Below, one piece after another: positions 22,341 to 34,220 of a stretch of 64,000 bases of DNA; positions within the stretch are counted from its first letter, which is position 1, and each line of letters begins with the position of its first letter. The notes beneath the pieces were generated by a model. The model was not told the origin of the DNA, searched no databases, and worked only from the letters and a program-made list of their open reading frames with translations. The translations under genes were made by a program, and so were the position numbers. The stretch spans positions 10,575,294 through 10,639,293 of the forward strand of contig NC_084834.1 of assembly GCF_033115175.1 (NCBI RefSeq), in the 5' to 3' direction. The stretch is from Lepus europaeus. Lineage: Eukaryota; Chordata; Mammalia; Lagomorpha; Leporidae.

Positions 22341-23939
22341 GGGACAGAAGCAGCAATTTAAGCATAATATCTTAATTGCAAATGTTATCTAGCCAACACT
22401 CTTACCTCAGCAATGAAATATAAATAGTTCTTTATATTGATTCTTTTATCCCCCATTGAAGCTGTGAAGCAATATTCTAAGGCAAACTGACAGCTGAGTT
22501 TAGAAATAAACAGACATGTTTAATCGTTCTGATTTTCAAGCTTCTTAATTCTGTTATGTAAGCATCCGTTAAATTTACCTCATGCCTTGAATCTTGTTTT
22601 TCTTGAATCTAACATGGTTGACAAAGCTCATTACCAAATCCATAATTATGCAAACTCTGCACCTAAGATTTTTTACCTGATCTCGTAGATTTATGAGAAG
22701 AATCCTAAGGATGTTAAGTATAAAGCACTTTTTGATTATAATATATGAACTCATTAGGAAAAACCACAACAGTGAGAAAGAGAGTTGTGTAGTATCATTA
22801 AAAACTGGATGAATTTCTATGGGAAGCTTTAAGTCACAGGGATTAATAAATTCCCTAAAATAAAATAAATCACTCAGGTCCAGTTATTGCCACTATGTAG
22901 TGTCATCAGAGAGACATGGCAAATAATGTATCAAACAGATCTGAAAATGCATTTTAAAACATTTCAACAATTAGTTTGTTATTAAGTTATGGGACCTGCC
23001 AAACTGTTCTTTATTTTTAAAAATGGTAACTACTGAAAAAGGCAGCTTTGGAAGAAAAATCTTTGTAATGAATATTCACTACACCAATAGTAAATAGATA
23101 TGACAATTCTAATTTGGTTTCTTTTAGAGTTTTGGGAAAAAATGTGGAGTGTGAAGTTTTGAATGTGTTTAAGCAAGTCTGTAGCAAGCAGAAGGCCTAC
23201 AGAGCACCTCAAAATGAGCATTCTCCCAACATTGGCAACATAGTTAGCTTCCCATGCAGACTCTATTGAAGAAAAGTTGTTGGAATATGAACATAACAGT
23301 GTTTTTTTAGCTGAATATGTATTTTTAACAATGAGAGGAGGTTGAAACCATTCAAATTTTAAAGCCCGTCTTGGTTAGCAAACATTTATGAGAAATGTTG
23401 AAATATTTTGTCTTCACTTGTACATCTCCATAAGGATCCGCACTCTGGCAATAATTTCATTAGACATCCAAGATTGCTTTGTCAGTTTTGCATTGAATTA
23501 AAGGAAACACTTGCTTTAAGAGCTAAAACATGTGTCCAAGCCTATACTCTGTGACACTGTTTAGAAAGGTATTTTAAATATGACTTACAGCACTCAAAGT
23601 AGAGAGAAAGAAAAAGGCTAATGCTGGGAGATGAAAATCTTGGCAGCATAAACAGTTTTAGTCCATCTTATATCCGTTTTAGTGATGGATTAGCACTTAG
23701 AGCTGGCAGTGTGGAGGAAGTGCTTAGCTTGGTGTGAAATGAAACACAGAATCAGCCATGTGATAGTATGCACACATCACCTTAAACCACAGACTAAACG
23801 GGACTTAGTCAATCATCAAAATCAATTAATTCATTCAAAGAAAGTTCAAATAACTAAGCTAGAAATTATCGAAATCTGCACACGATATTGTTCTGAACAG
23901 GAATCAGAGAGAGACATGGACTCGTGTTGTGGGCATAAA
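22341..23939. other. Repeat-free segment, candidate conserved non-coding
   Basis: About 1.6 kb with no recognisable repeat, the longest such stretch in the window. It includes the complex, non-repetitive stretch CACTCTGGCAATAATTTC at 23441-23458 with several TAAT-type cores. No open frame longer than about 64 codons has any known signature. Regulatory function is only a possibility. Confidence 0.4.
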
Positions 23940-24030
23940 TCAGCATATTCTCTCTCTCTCTCTCTCTCTCCCCCTCTCTCTTCCTCTATCTCTCTCCCCC
24001 TGCCAAATAAATAAAATTAAAAAAATGCAG
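23940..24030 (+). mobile_element. C-SINE tail fragment with (CT)n
   Basis: A 50-base CT-rich run followed by CTGCCAAATAAATAAAATTAAAAAA, which looks like the tail of a C-SINE. The SINE body upstream is not recognisable. Confidence 0.55.
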
Positions 24031-24428
24031 ACCTAGGGTAAGGCAGACTCATGGGGCAACATGTATAACCCCGTCTACAGAATGCCACAGAGTACTTCAT
24101 TTTGCAGAATCAGAGTGGAGTAGTACAGAGAAAGCAGACTGCTCACTCATCCGAGTGGGAGCATCAACAGGGGAATGATTTTGCAAATCCCTCCAGTCAG
24201 AGTCCCAGTTTTCTCTTTTGAAAATAAGTTAGTATCAACTAGGGAACCTCCAGGATTCTAACTCTAAATATTCCATTACATTTATAACAAAGGGAGAATT
24301 GACAGCATCAACAGATGTTCCTTCAATTTGTGCTAAATAGAAAATAAAAACAATTTAGAAAACTTTTACTTCAATAGAAAACTTAAAATTTTGTCCATTT
24401 ACATCAAACATTATGTATACGTGCACAT
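24031..24428. other. Unassigned DNA
   Basis: About 400 bases; nothing recognised. Confidence 0.5.
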
Positions 24429-24782
24429 TTTTTTTTTACTTTTTAGAGATTTATTTATTTGAAAGGGTCATGGATAGAATAAGGGAGGGAGAAGGGAGAG
24501 GATGAGCGAGGGATGAGGGAGATCTTCCATCCAATGGTTCTCCCCAGATGGCCTCACTCCCCAGATGGCTGGGCCAGGTAGAAGCCAAGAGATTGCAACT
24601 CCATTCAGGTCTCCCCCCTAGGTAGCAGAGCTCAAGAATTTGGGCCATCTTCTGCTACCTTCCCAGGCACAACAGCAGGGAGCTGGATTAGAAGCAATGC
24701 AGCAGGGCTGAATGGCTGCTCCAATATGGGATGCCAGTGTCGCAGGCGGCAGCTTAACCTGCTGCACCACAACACAAGCCCC
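24429..24782 (-). mobile_element. C-SINE type B
   Basis: Reversed A-tail and TTTAGAGATTTATTTATTTG, a GGGA-rich tract in place of the usual GA run, and the reversed head GCACCACAACACAAGCCCC. A direct repeat CTCCCCAGATGGC occurs twice near 24540-24570, a small internal duplication. Confidence 0.92.
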
Positions 24783-25625
24783 TGCATTGTTTTATTTTAA
24801 GTTGATTTACAGGTGAAAAGCTAAGTATTGAACTTATAATAGTAGTTGTGGTCACAATAATTTTAAATTACCCATTCTTTTTCATCTATAGAGGTAACCT
24901 ACATATGCTCTATTTTTATTAAAATAAAAAATTACAGCAAAGATAGTTTATTGTCTACATTGTTTCACAAATACTAGAAAGTCACTATAATAACATGTAA
25001 TCATAGATTCATGTTACCCAAAAATTAGAATCAATAAACTTAGCAGGAAATTTACTTATAATTGAGGATAGCCTGAACATAAAAGTAAGGTCAAACATAA
25101 ACACTATATCCTCAACTCAATTAGAAGGGATATTCACTAAATTATGAAGTTAGAAAATTGTGGAGAAGTTTGTCTTTTAGCTTTTATGTTTTTAACCATC
25201 TCTGAGGTATTCCCACCTATCCCTCATATAAGCACTTTCAACACCAGACAGCGTATTTCTTCATCGTCACACAGTGTCACATTCAACATCATCAGGTGCC
25301 GCAGACCCCTGCTTCCCTCCTACCTGTACTGTTACAGCTTAGGCTGACTCAGCTCAGGAGGATTCTGTCCTGGCTGTCAACCAGCCAGATCTACCAGCTC
25401 AAATAGCAGGTGCTCTCTTCTTCACGACATTTATCTCAATATCGAAAGCTGTCAGCGCTCCTCCAGGTCTACTTCTCTCCAAGCTGAGTCACTTATCCTT
25501 TAGTAATTCCTGAAACCATTTGAGGACTTCTTTTCATCTCAGTGGTCATCCTCTAAATGCACCCTAATTTGTTTTCTATTTAAAAAATACCAACAGATGT
25601 ATATACTCCTGAATGCCTATGGTAT
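24783..25625. other. Unassigned DNA
   Basis: About 840 bases, AT-rich at the left and more mixed at 25200-25560. The open frame at 25144-25347 has no family match. No repeat recognised. Confidence 0.5.
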
Positions 25626-26170
25626 GAGTCAAGGTTCTCTAAAGAAACAGAACTGATGGGAGAATACTTGAAATTGTGTGTGGGTGTGTCTCTCTGTGTG
25701 TGTATAGTAGGAATAAGACATGAGAACAGCCAATGCCTTTACACCGATCTTTCTCAGAAGCATACTGCTATATACTACTATACCATATTCTACACATATA
25801 TATGTACATAGCTTCATTATACAGTATTATATCTCAGTAGCAATGAGACACAAGAGCCAATGTCTTAACACTGTTCTTTTTCAGTAGTATCCAGCTATAT
25901 ACTACTATACTATATTACTGCACACATGTAAAAATGTACATAACTTCACTAAATCTCAGAAGGATTATCACATGAAGAGCCAATGTCTCAGTAAGGCCAG
26001 ATAAGAGCCATGTCCTGGTTCAGTCAGTGAGCAGGGGTTTCCTCTTATTCAGTCTTGTGCGTTCTGCTCCGATGTTCAGCTGATTGGCAGAGGCCCACTC
26101 ACGTGAAACAGAGCCACACCTTCATGCAGCCCTGTCCTCATGGTCACCCACAGAAAAAGGTATGACCACA
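25626..26170 (+). mobile_element. MLT2-like solo LTR (ERVL)
   Basis: Starts GAGTCAAGGTTCTCTAAAGAAACAG, the diagnostic opening of MLT2-type ERVL LTRs, and near its end has GATGTTCAGCTGATTGGCAGAGGCCCAC. No gag, pol or env sequence flanks it, so it is a solo LTR fossil. A segment of about 125 bases (25725-25850 and 25850-25970; both contain TATATACTACTATAC) is tandemly duplicated, with GAGCCAATG recurring. Family recalled from memory, not searched. Confidence 0.7.
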
Positions 26171-26779
26171 TGTCTCAAGCAAATGGTTCTTTCAGGGGCC
26201 AAGGGGTGCTGCGGTACTGGGAGGTGGAAGCCTCGTCAGGCGGAATGAGAGGCAGCTGTATTTGTGCTGAATCCTCCGAAACAAACCAAGGCCTCCTTAA
26301 AGCCTAATTAAGGCTTGATCACACACAGCTGTGGCTGGGCTCAGTCATCCAGGGTGAAGAAGCAGGAGAAGCAGGAAAGAGAAGGCTGGCTAGACAAGCT
26401 GCCACCACAGAGAAACGATCACACTGACATCCCTCAAGCTATTATGGCAGATTTCAAATTCTTATAGATAAGCTTTAACGTCGAAGGTTTTCAAATTCAT
26501 TCTACTTATTTGATTTCAGGAAAGTATTTAATGCCTCGGGGCTGAGGCAAAACAATGAAGAAAATCTCACAGCTATTAATAAACATAATGGAAATATGTA
26601 AAGCCTGTAAGAAATAAAATTATGCAAGTCCAAAAGGGACTCAAAAATTGAAAAAAAAATTATTATAAACTTGTCGGTTCTGTTTGTATATTCACTTAAT
26701 ATAATTGCAATAAACATACCTACAAATATGATTTCAATGGAAATAGGAAATTAGTTCTAAGGTTTCAAAAATGAACAGG
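26171..26779. other. Unassigned DNA
   Basis: About 600 bases. The right half may be further diverged L1. No gene recognised. Confidence 0.45.
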
Positions 26780-28190
26780 CATAATAGCTTAAAATAAAAG
26801 TAAAAAACCTGTAGGAAAAGCTAGCTTACAAACTATGACACCTAGTATTGCCAAAATTATGTGAGCTTGGCACATGAAAATATAGGATGGTCAGTAGAAT
26901 GGAGTAGAAGTATAAAAACAGACCCAAGAGCTTATGGAAATTAAATGTACAATTATGATAATACAAACACTGGGAGACAAAGTAGTAGTATTTGTTAAAA
27001 GATGCTGTGACAGCTGGAGACATTTAAAAAAAGGAAAAAAAAATCTATCCTTTATAGTATATACAGAAACTCTCGATGATGCAAAATTTAAACGTAGGAA
27101 GTAGAATTATAGGAAGTATTAGAAGAAAATAAGAATAAATTCTTCTATAACCCTAGAGGACCTGTAGGGAAATGTTAACTATGCCTCAAATTCCAAATCC
27201 AATAACATAAGCAATTAGTAATTCTATTGCATACTATTTTTACAAAGTATTTGCATCAAAAATCTAGAACAAAACCAAAGGTCAAATGGTAAACTCCATG
27301 AAAGTGTTCAAAAAGCATATTACAGGAGTGAGCATCTTGGCCTGGTAGTAAGCCAAGAATTAGGACGTCCACACCCCACACCAGAGTTCAACTCCTGGCT
27401 TCAGCTCCAAACTCCAGCTTCCTGCTAATGCGAATCCTGGGACACAGTGGAGATGGCTCACATAGTTGGCTCTTGCCACCCAGCAGGAAGAGCTGGATTG
27501 AGTTCCCAGCTCCTTGCTTCAGTCCCCCAAAAACTGCAGGCATCAGGGGAGTGGACAGCAGAGAGCTCTCCCTCTATTTGTCTTGAACTCTCTGTCTCTC
27601 TCAAATTTAAAAATAAGAAAAAAGAATTATATTTCCAATATAAGCAAACACTTAAAAATGGGGAAAATGTATAAAAAATGAATGAAAAATAGAAAGAGGA
27701 AATTACCAAAAAAAGGTCTTTAAAAAGGTCTTTAAAACATAAAAATGTATCCCATTCCAGTCATAATAGAAAAGCAAATTAAAACGATGCTGAGATGACA
27801 TTTTTGTTCCAGTGTATTGGCAAAAGTTAAAATCTTGGCAGTATTTCCCCTGTCCAGGTTTTAGAAAAATATGCTCATTCATATGCTCCTTGCAGAAATG
27901 CAAATGTATTCATTTCTGGAAGAAAATAGGGCTCTGTGAAACAAAATTACATATGTACTTACACTGTTACTCAGTTATACCACTTCTAGGAATTTATCCT
28001 AAAGATACACTTCCAAAAACAGAAAGACACAAATACAAAAGAGCACTCATTTTTTATAATTGAAAACTGTAAATCAGCACTAAGCCATTTGAAAGGAATT
28101 GGAATTGCTGATTAAATACTCAACTGTCACATTTAAAACCTGAGAAAGCTATGTTTTCAAAAATATGATGTGATTGTAATGTAATAAAAT
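26780..28190 (+). mobile_element. Old L1 (L1M-like) ORF2/3'UTR
   Basis: Plus-strand L1 blocks in order: TAGAATGGAGTAGAAGTATAAAAACAGACCC at 26896, GCAAATTAAAACGATGCTGAG at 27773 and CAGTTATACCACTTCTAGGAATTTATCC at 27972, which match the ORF2 C-terminal region. No open frame persists. A SINE interrupts it at 27320-27630. Confidence 0.75.
27320..27630 (+). mobile_element. C-SINE type C (old)
   Basis: GGAGTGAGCATCTTGGCCTGG head, GAGTTCAACTCCTGGC B-box region, body blocks CAGCTTCCTGCTAATGC and CTCTCTGTCTCTCTCAAATTTAAAAATAAG tail, diverged from type A and B. Confidence 0.75.
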
Positions 28191-28327
28191 AAATAAATGA
28201 AAACTTCAAAGAATGTATGTATGCATACACACAGTTAAGGGACTTCAGAACACTGGTAGAAAAGTATAATTAAAGATAAAACAAAAAATATAAATGTTTT
28301 TTCCTCAATATAAGTTCCCTCAAGTTC

Positions 28328-28363
28328 AGAACACTTTAGGAAGTTGAGAACACTTTAGGAAGT
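28328..28363 (+). repeat. 18-base tandem duplication
   Basis: GAACACTTTAGGAAGT occurs twice, 18 bases apart, a simple local duplication. Confidence 0.9.
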
Positions 28364-28423
28364 GATGATACCAGCCATTCAGTCCATCTGCTAAAAAAAA
28401 AAAAAAAGGGTCTTGGGAAATTT

Positions 28424-28540
28424 TTTAAGCTTTATGTATTTATGTATGTATTTGAAAGGCAGAATGATGGCAAAAGAGGCAGAAACTCGGTAGTGTGTTT
28501 GTCTGTGTGTGTGTCAGAGAGAGAGAGAGAAAGGATGAAG
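28424..28540 (-). mobile_element. C-SINE tail fragment
   Basis: Reversed tail (TTTATGTATTTATGTATG, TTTGAAAGGCAGAATGATGG) followed by (GT)n and (GA)n runs at about 28498-28530. The head half is absent. Confidence 0.65.
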
Positions 28541-28589
28541 AGATTTGCTGTGAAGACATTGAGAAGATGGTTAATGAAAGCCAAAGAGC

Positions 28590-28850
28590 AGCCAGCGCCA
28601 CGGCTCACTAGGCTAATCCTCCTAGGCTAATCCTCCACCTGCTTCGCTGGAACTCCGGCTTCTAGTCCCAGTTGGGGCACCAGTTCTGTCCTGGTTGCTC
28701 CTCTTCCAGTCCAGCTCTCTGCTGTGGCCCGGGAAGGCAGTGGAGGATGGCCCAAGTCCTTGAGCCTTTGGGGGGGTGAACCAATGGAAGGAAGACCTTT
28801 CTGTCTCTCTCTCTCACTGTCCACTATGCCTATCAAAAAAAAAAAAAAAT
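28590..28850 (+). mobile_element. C-SINE type A, internally altered
   Basis: Head GCCAGCGCCACGGCTCACTAGG with the segment CTAGGCTAATCCTC repeated twice in tandem, within the A-box region. The body is deleted between CAAGTCCTTGAGCC and GGGGGGTGAACC. The usual CACTGTCCACTATGCCTATC tail with poly-A follows. Confidence 0.92.
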
Positions 28851-28915
28851 TGAAAGAGCTTCATGAAGTGCATTAGCAGAAACTGTTTGCAGCTGAACAA
28901 TTACAGCAGTAAAGT

Positions 28916-29247
28916 TCTTTTTTTTTTTTAAGATTTTTATTTATTTATTTGACAGGTAGTGTTACAGACAGTGAGAGAGACAGAACGGTCTTCCATCCGC
29001 TGGTTCACTCCCTAGATGGCCATAACTGCCGGAGCTATGATGATCCAAAGCCAGGAGCCAGGTGCCTCCTCCTGGTCTCCCATGCAGGTGCAGGGCCCAA
29101 GCACCTGGGCCATCCTCCACTGCCCTCCCGGGCCACAGCAGAGAGCTGGACTGGAAGAGGAGCAACCGGGACTAGAACCCGGCGCCCATATGGGATGCCA
29201 GCACCGCAGGCAGAGGATTAACCTAGTGCACCACGGCGCCGACCCCA
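28916..29247 (-). mobile_element. C-SINE with target duplication
   Basis: Reversed poly-A and TTTATTTATTTATTTGACAGG, ending with the reversed head CACCACGGCGCCGACCCC. Flanked by AGCAGTAAAGT at 28905-28915 and 29248-29258. It mixes type B tail and type A-like GACAGG features and so may be an intermediate subfamily. Confidence 0.95.
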
Positions 29248-29258
29248 AGCAGTAAAGT

Positions 29259-30123
29259 CATAAAGTGATGAATATTATTCTTAAACCCAAAGTTTAGAAA
29301 ACCTGTTTCCCATGGTAATAGGGAAAACAGAAAATACACAAATGAACTTGATAAAGCTAAGGAGATTTCTAGGCAAAATATTAAATGTACTGCCTTATTC
29401 TTTTCTAGTTTTCTATTGTGAAATGAGAGAGAAGAGAAATTAACAAAAAGAATGATATACTAGTTTTTTAAATGATATTCTAAGGAAATATAAAAATTCT
29501 GAACAGTCTTTTCAGCCAGCAAAGAGTTCATGATTCAAAATGAATTTCAAGCAAAGATCAGAATCAGGCAATGCTATAAAATTCTTAAGACCTCAGAACA
29601 ACATAAGGCAGCACATTAGAAACCCCTTCATATGGAAAAATTCTTGTTGAGGGTCTTAAAGGAATGCTCAGAGATCCACTCCAATAAATCATAGAGCTTT
29701 TAAGAAACACTGGGGCTCTGTCCCACAGAATCCTCACAGGAAACCCAATAAACAGAAGGGCTTATCTCAAAGAGGTTGTCAGCATACTTACTGTTTACAT
29801 TCATAGGTGATAAATCAATATACATAATACTTGAAAGAAAGTGTCAGGTTTGGCTTACTAAAAGGGACAGAAATGGTGCAGAAGGAAAAGCATCTTTTGA
29901 TTCGCCCTCCTCCCTTTTTCTTTTCTAGATGGTAGTAGACAAAGTAACTCAGTCGCATACACACCCTTCAGGAGAATAAAGAAAGCGTGACTAAGAGAAA
30001 GCATCAGCATGCCAACAGGCATAGCCGGTAGCTGCCGAAAATAACCGCAGTGAGGAGAGGGGAGCCCTGCTAAGGAATTGAGATCTCACCTGGCTGGATT
30101 TCATTACTATGGACTAATAACCG
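29259..30123. other. Unassigned DNA
   Basis: About 860 bases of AT-rich sequence without a recognised repeat or coding signal. It leads into a splice-acceptor-like sequence at about 30110-30142. Confidence 0.45.
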
Positions 30124-30354
30124 TGTGCCTCCTGTTTCCCCAGTGTGTGTTCAAGTATCTGTGATTATCCTATCCGCCATTGTGTATTGGGTGTGGGCAG
30201 ATGGCCTATCCCCTTCATTCATACAGGAAGAGTACTCAAAGAGCCAGGGCCTCCTGGGAGATTTGTCCAAGCCTAGACTGGACTTTGGTGATGATAACCT
30301 GGACCTCAAGCCTGAGCCTGAGCCAGAAAAAGATCCAACTCCTGTGTGTTCCTA
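30124..30354 (+). other. Unidentified ORF after a splice-acceptor-like site
   Basis: A 76-codon open frame closed by TAG. Its 5' part overlaps a good 3' splice-site layout: branch-like GACTAAT, a pyrimidine tract CCTCCTGTTTCCCCAG ending at about 30142. The predicted peptide has a short hydrophobic stretch (VSVIILSAIVYWVW) and an acidic proline-rich end (LKPEPEPEKDPTP). There is no ATG at the frame start, no upstream exon and no family I recognise. It may equally be a chance frame or part of an old repeat beside the MLT1-like LTR. Confidence 0.2.
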
Positions 30355-30439
30355 GAAGGGAGCAAGTGCGTTTTGGATTCAGTAGAGAAGTAAACTGGTG
30401 GGGCTAGTTAGTAGATTGTAGTAAATCTATTTTCCAAGA

Positions 30440-31005
30440 ATGGGTGTAAAACTAGTATCCAATCTATGTGCTCCTATAGACCATTACCACTCTGTCAGCC
30501 ATAGAAGTATATCAAGCCCCTCTTCTTGAATCTTGGCAGTACCAGGACTCATTTGTAACCACAGAATGTGGCAGAAGTGAAATGGTGTGTCTTTTCAGAA
30601 TAGGTCATAACACATGATACAGTTTTGTTTTGAGACATGGGACAGTCAATTGTGGATCACTGAACCACCATATGGGAGGTCTGACTACCCATGGGCTTCC
30701 ATGCTGTGGAGGAAACGAGGGAACTTGAAGAGTTCACAGACGGTCTGACCAAGCCCCAGCTACAGTCCCAGTCAACACGTGAGAAAAACCACACGTGAGA
30801 GGAGCCTCCAACCTATTCCAGGCCCAGTCAATGAGTCACCCCAGTATTTAAGGATTCACAACAAGAATTCAGAGACCCTGAAATATCTCAACTTCATCCT
30901 GCCTGAATTCCTGACCCATGGAATCAATGAGCATAATAAAGTGGGAATTTATATTGCTATGATTCAGAAATTCTGTCGCTCAGCAGTAGCATCTGGACTG
31001 GTAAG
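30440..31005 (+). mobile_element. MLT1-like LTR (ERVL-MaLR)
   Basis: Contains the ordered MLT1 marks AAGCCCCTCTTCTTGAATC (30515), CAGAATGTGGCAGAAGTGAA (30562), GGAGGTCTGACTACCC (30676) and CTGCCTGAATTCCTGACCCATGGAATC (30899) followed by AATAAA-like sequence. Old, divergent solo LTR with no coding genes attached. Identified from memory of the consensus. Confidence 0.75.
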
Positions 31006-31105
31006 CTGAGTCTTTATAAGAAAGAAAGGCATTCACCATTGAACAGAACACCAAGCAGGTTCAAACAAATCAAACTACCTTTGAAATGAATACACAGCTA
31101 TTCTG

Positions 31106-31430
31106 CTGAAAACTCATGGGAATGGTGTGTTATGGAAAAAATACCACATGGATTCCAAAAACAGTGGCACACTGAGGCCAGCACTGTGGCATAGCGGGTT
31201 AAGCTACCACCTGCAGTGCCGGCATCCCATATAGGCACTGGTTTAGGTTCCTGCTGCTCTACTTCAATCCAGCTCTCTGCTATGGCCTGGGAAAGCAGTA
31301 GAAAACCCAAGTCCTTGGGCTCCCATACCAGCGTGGCAGACGCTGAAGAAGCTCCTGTGTCCTGGCTCTGGCCATTGCGGACACCTGGGGAGTAAACAAG
31401 TGGATGGAAGATTCTCTCTCTCTCTTTTTA

Positions 31431-31461
<31 letters not shown>

Positions 31462-31547
31462 CTCTGCCTCTGCATTTCAAATAAAATAAATCTTAAAAAA
31501 AAACATTTGGCACCAAAATAAATTTACTTTAATCCAATTTTCTATGA
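31106..31547 (+). mobile_element. Palindromic MITE split by a SINE
   Basis: Left half (AACTCATGGGAATGG, TTATGGAAAAAATACCACATGG) is at 31110-31170 and the right half (TTGGCACCAAAATAAATTTAC, AATTTTCTATG) at 31507-31547. A C-SINE lies between, with AAAACA-TGGCAC sequence on both sides as a probable target duplication. Same family as 48531 and 50513. Confidence 0.65.
31173..31502 (+). mobile_element. C-SINE type B nested in MITE
   Basis: GAGGCCAGCACTGTGGCATAGCGGG head, long (CT)n run at about 31410-31460, and GCATTTCAAATAAAATAAATC tail. Confidence 0.93.
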
Positions 31548-33559
31548 TTTTTTTCCCAAATTTTATTTAATAAATATAATTTCCAAAGTACAACTTTTGG
31601 ATTATAGCAGCTTTTCCCTCTATAACCTCCCTTCCACCCTCAACCATTCCACCTCCCACTCCCTCTCCCATCCCATTCTTCATCAAGATTCATTTTCAAT
31701 TTTCTTTATATACAAAAGATCAACTTAGTATATACTAAGTAAAGATTTCAACAGTTTGCACCCACACAGATACACAAAGTATAAAGTACTGTTTGAGTAG
31801 TAGTTTTAACGTTATTTCGCATAGTACAACACATTAAGATCAGAGATGCTTCATGGGTAATAAGTGCACAGTGAATCCTGTTGTTGACTTAACAATTGAC
31901 ACTCTTACTTATGACATCAGTAATCACCCAAGGCTCTTGTCATGAGCTGTCAAGGCTATGGAAGCCTCTTGAGTTCACCAACTCTGATCTTATTTAGACA
32001 AGGTCATAGTCAAAGTGGAAGTTCTCTCCTCCCTTCAGAGAAAGATACCTCCTTCTTTGATGGCCCATTCTTTCCACTGGGATTTCACTCACAGAGATCT
32101 TTCATTTAGGTCATTTTTCTTGCCAAAGTGTCTTGCTGTGTATCCCACTTCCCATGTTGTATTGTTGTCTCCTTTTTAATTCTATCAGTTAGTATTAGCA
32201 GACACTAGTCTTGTTTATGTGATCCCTTTGCCACTTACTCCGATCATTATGATCAATTATGAACTGAAACTAATCACTTTAACTACTAAGATGGCATTCA
32301 TACATGCTACTTTGAAGGGACTGAATTGGAATCCCCTGGCACATTTCTAGCTCTACCATTAGGGGTAAGTCCGAGTGAACATGTGCTGGACTGTACCTCT
32401 CCTCCCACTCTAATTCCCACTCTAATATTTAACAGGCATAACTTTTCATTAAATTTAACCACCTAAGAATAATTGTGTATTAATTAAAGAGTTCAACCAA
32501 TGGTATTAAGTAGAACAAAAAATACTAAAAAGAATAAAATAGTAAGTTTTTCCTCGACAGTCAGGACAAGGGCTGATCAAGTCATTGTTTCTCATAGTGT
32601 CCATTTCATGTCTACAGGTTTCATTTTAGGTGTTAAGTTAGATGTCATATATAAGGGAGAACATATGATATTTGTCCCTTTAGAATGGCTGATTTCACTC
32701 AGCATGATGTTTTCCAGATTCCTCCATTTTGTTGCAAATGACCAGATTTCATTTTTTACTGCTGTATAGTGTTCAACAGAGTACATATCCCATAATTTCT
32801 TTATCCAGTCTTCTGGTGATGGGCATTTAGGTTGATTCCATGTCTTAGCTTTTGTGAATTCAGCTGCACTAAACATGGAGGTGTAGACAGCTCTTTTCTT
32901 TGCAAATTTAATTTCCTTTGGGTAAATTCCAAGGAGTGCGATGGCTAGGTCATATGGTAAGACTGTATTGAGGTTTCTGAGGAATCTCCAAACTGTCTTC
33001 CATAGTGGCTTTACCAGTTTGCATTCCTACCAACAGTGGATTAGTGTGCCTTTTTCCCCCATATCCTCGCCAGCATCTGTTGTTAGTTGATTACTGTATG
33101 TAAGCCATTCTAACAGGGGTGAGGTGGAACCACATTGTGGTTTTGATTTGTATTTCCCTGATAGCTAGTGTTCTTGAACAATTTTTCATGTGTCTGTTGG
33201 CTATTTGGATTTTCTCTTTTGAAAAATATCTATTGTGGTCCTTGCCCATCTCTTAAGTGGGTTGTTTGTTTTGTTGTTGTTGGGTTCCTTAATCTCTTTG
33301 TAGATTCTGGTTATTAATCCTTTTTCGGTTGCATAGTTTGCAAACATTTTTCCCATTCTGTTGGTTTCCTCTTCACTTTCCTGTTTCTTTTGCAGTGCAG
33401 AAACTTCTCAATTTGATGTAATCCCAATTGTTAATTTTGCCTTTGACTGCCTGTGCCTCTGGGATCTTTTCCAAGAAATCTTTGCCTGTACCTATATCTT
33501 GTACGGTTTCTCCAATATTCTCTAATAATTTCATGGTGCCGGGTCATAGATTTAGATCT

Positions 33560-34220
33560 TTAATCCATGTTGAGTGGATTTTTGTGTAAGGTGTGAGGTA
33601 GGGGGTCTTGCTTCATGCTTCTGCATGTGGAAATCCAGTTTTCCCAGCGCCATTTGTTGAATAGACTGCCCTTGCTCCAAGAATTGGTTTTAGATCCGTG
33701 ATCAAATATAAGTTGGCTGTAGATGTTTGGATTGATTTCTGGTGTTTCTATTCTGTTCCATTGGTCTATCCATCTGTTTCTGTACCAGTACCATGCTCTT
33801 TTGATAACAACTGCCCTGTAGAATGTCCTGAAATCTGGTATTGTGATGCCTCCAGCTTTGTTTTTGTTGTACAAGATTGCTTTAGCTATTCGAGTTCTCC
33901 TGTGTCTCCATATGAATTTCAGCACCATTTTTTTCCATATCTAAGAAGAATATCTTTGGTATTTTGATGGGTATTGCATTATATCTATAAATTGCTTTTA
34001 GGAGAATGGACATTTTGATGATATTTATTCTTCCAATCCATGAGCATGGAAGATTTCTCCATTTTTTGGTATCCTCTTCTATTTCTTTCTTTATGATTTT
34101 GTAATTCACATCGTAGAGATCTTTGAAGTCCTTGGTTAAGTTTATTCCAAGGTATTTGGTTGTTTCTGCAGCTATTGTGAATGGGATTGATCTTAGAGGT
34201 TCTTTCTCTGCCGGTGCCAT
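33560..34220 (-). pseudogene. L1 ORF2 C-terminal remnant
   Basis: Two overlapping open stretches (33882-34220 and 33560-33928) in different frames encode the region after the L1 [38 protein letters not shown] and [18 protein letters not shown] with GGITIPDF. The frame change between them shows an indel. The cysteine-rich end lies further left and is more broken. Confidence 0.9.
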
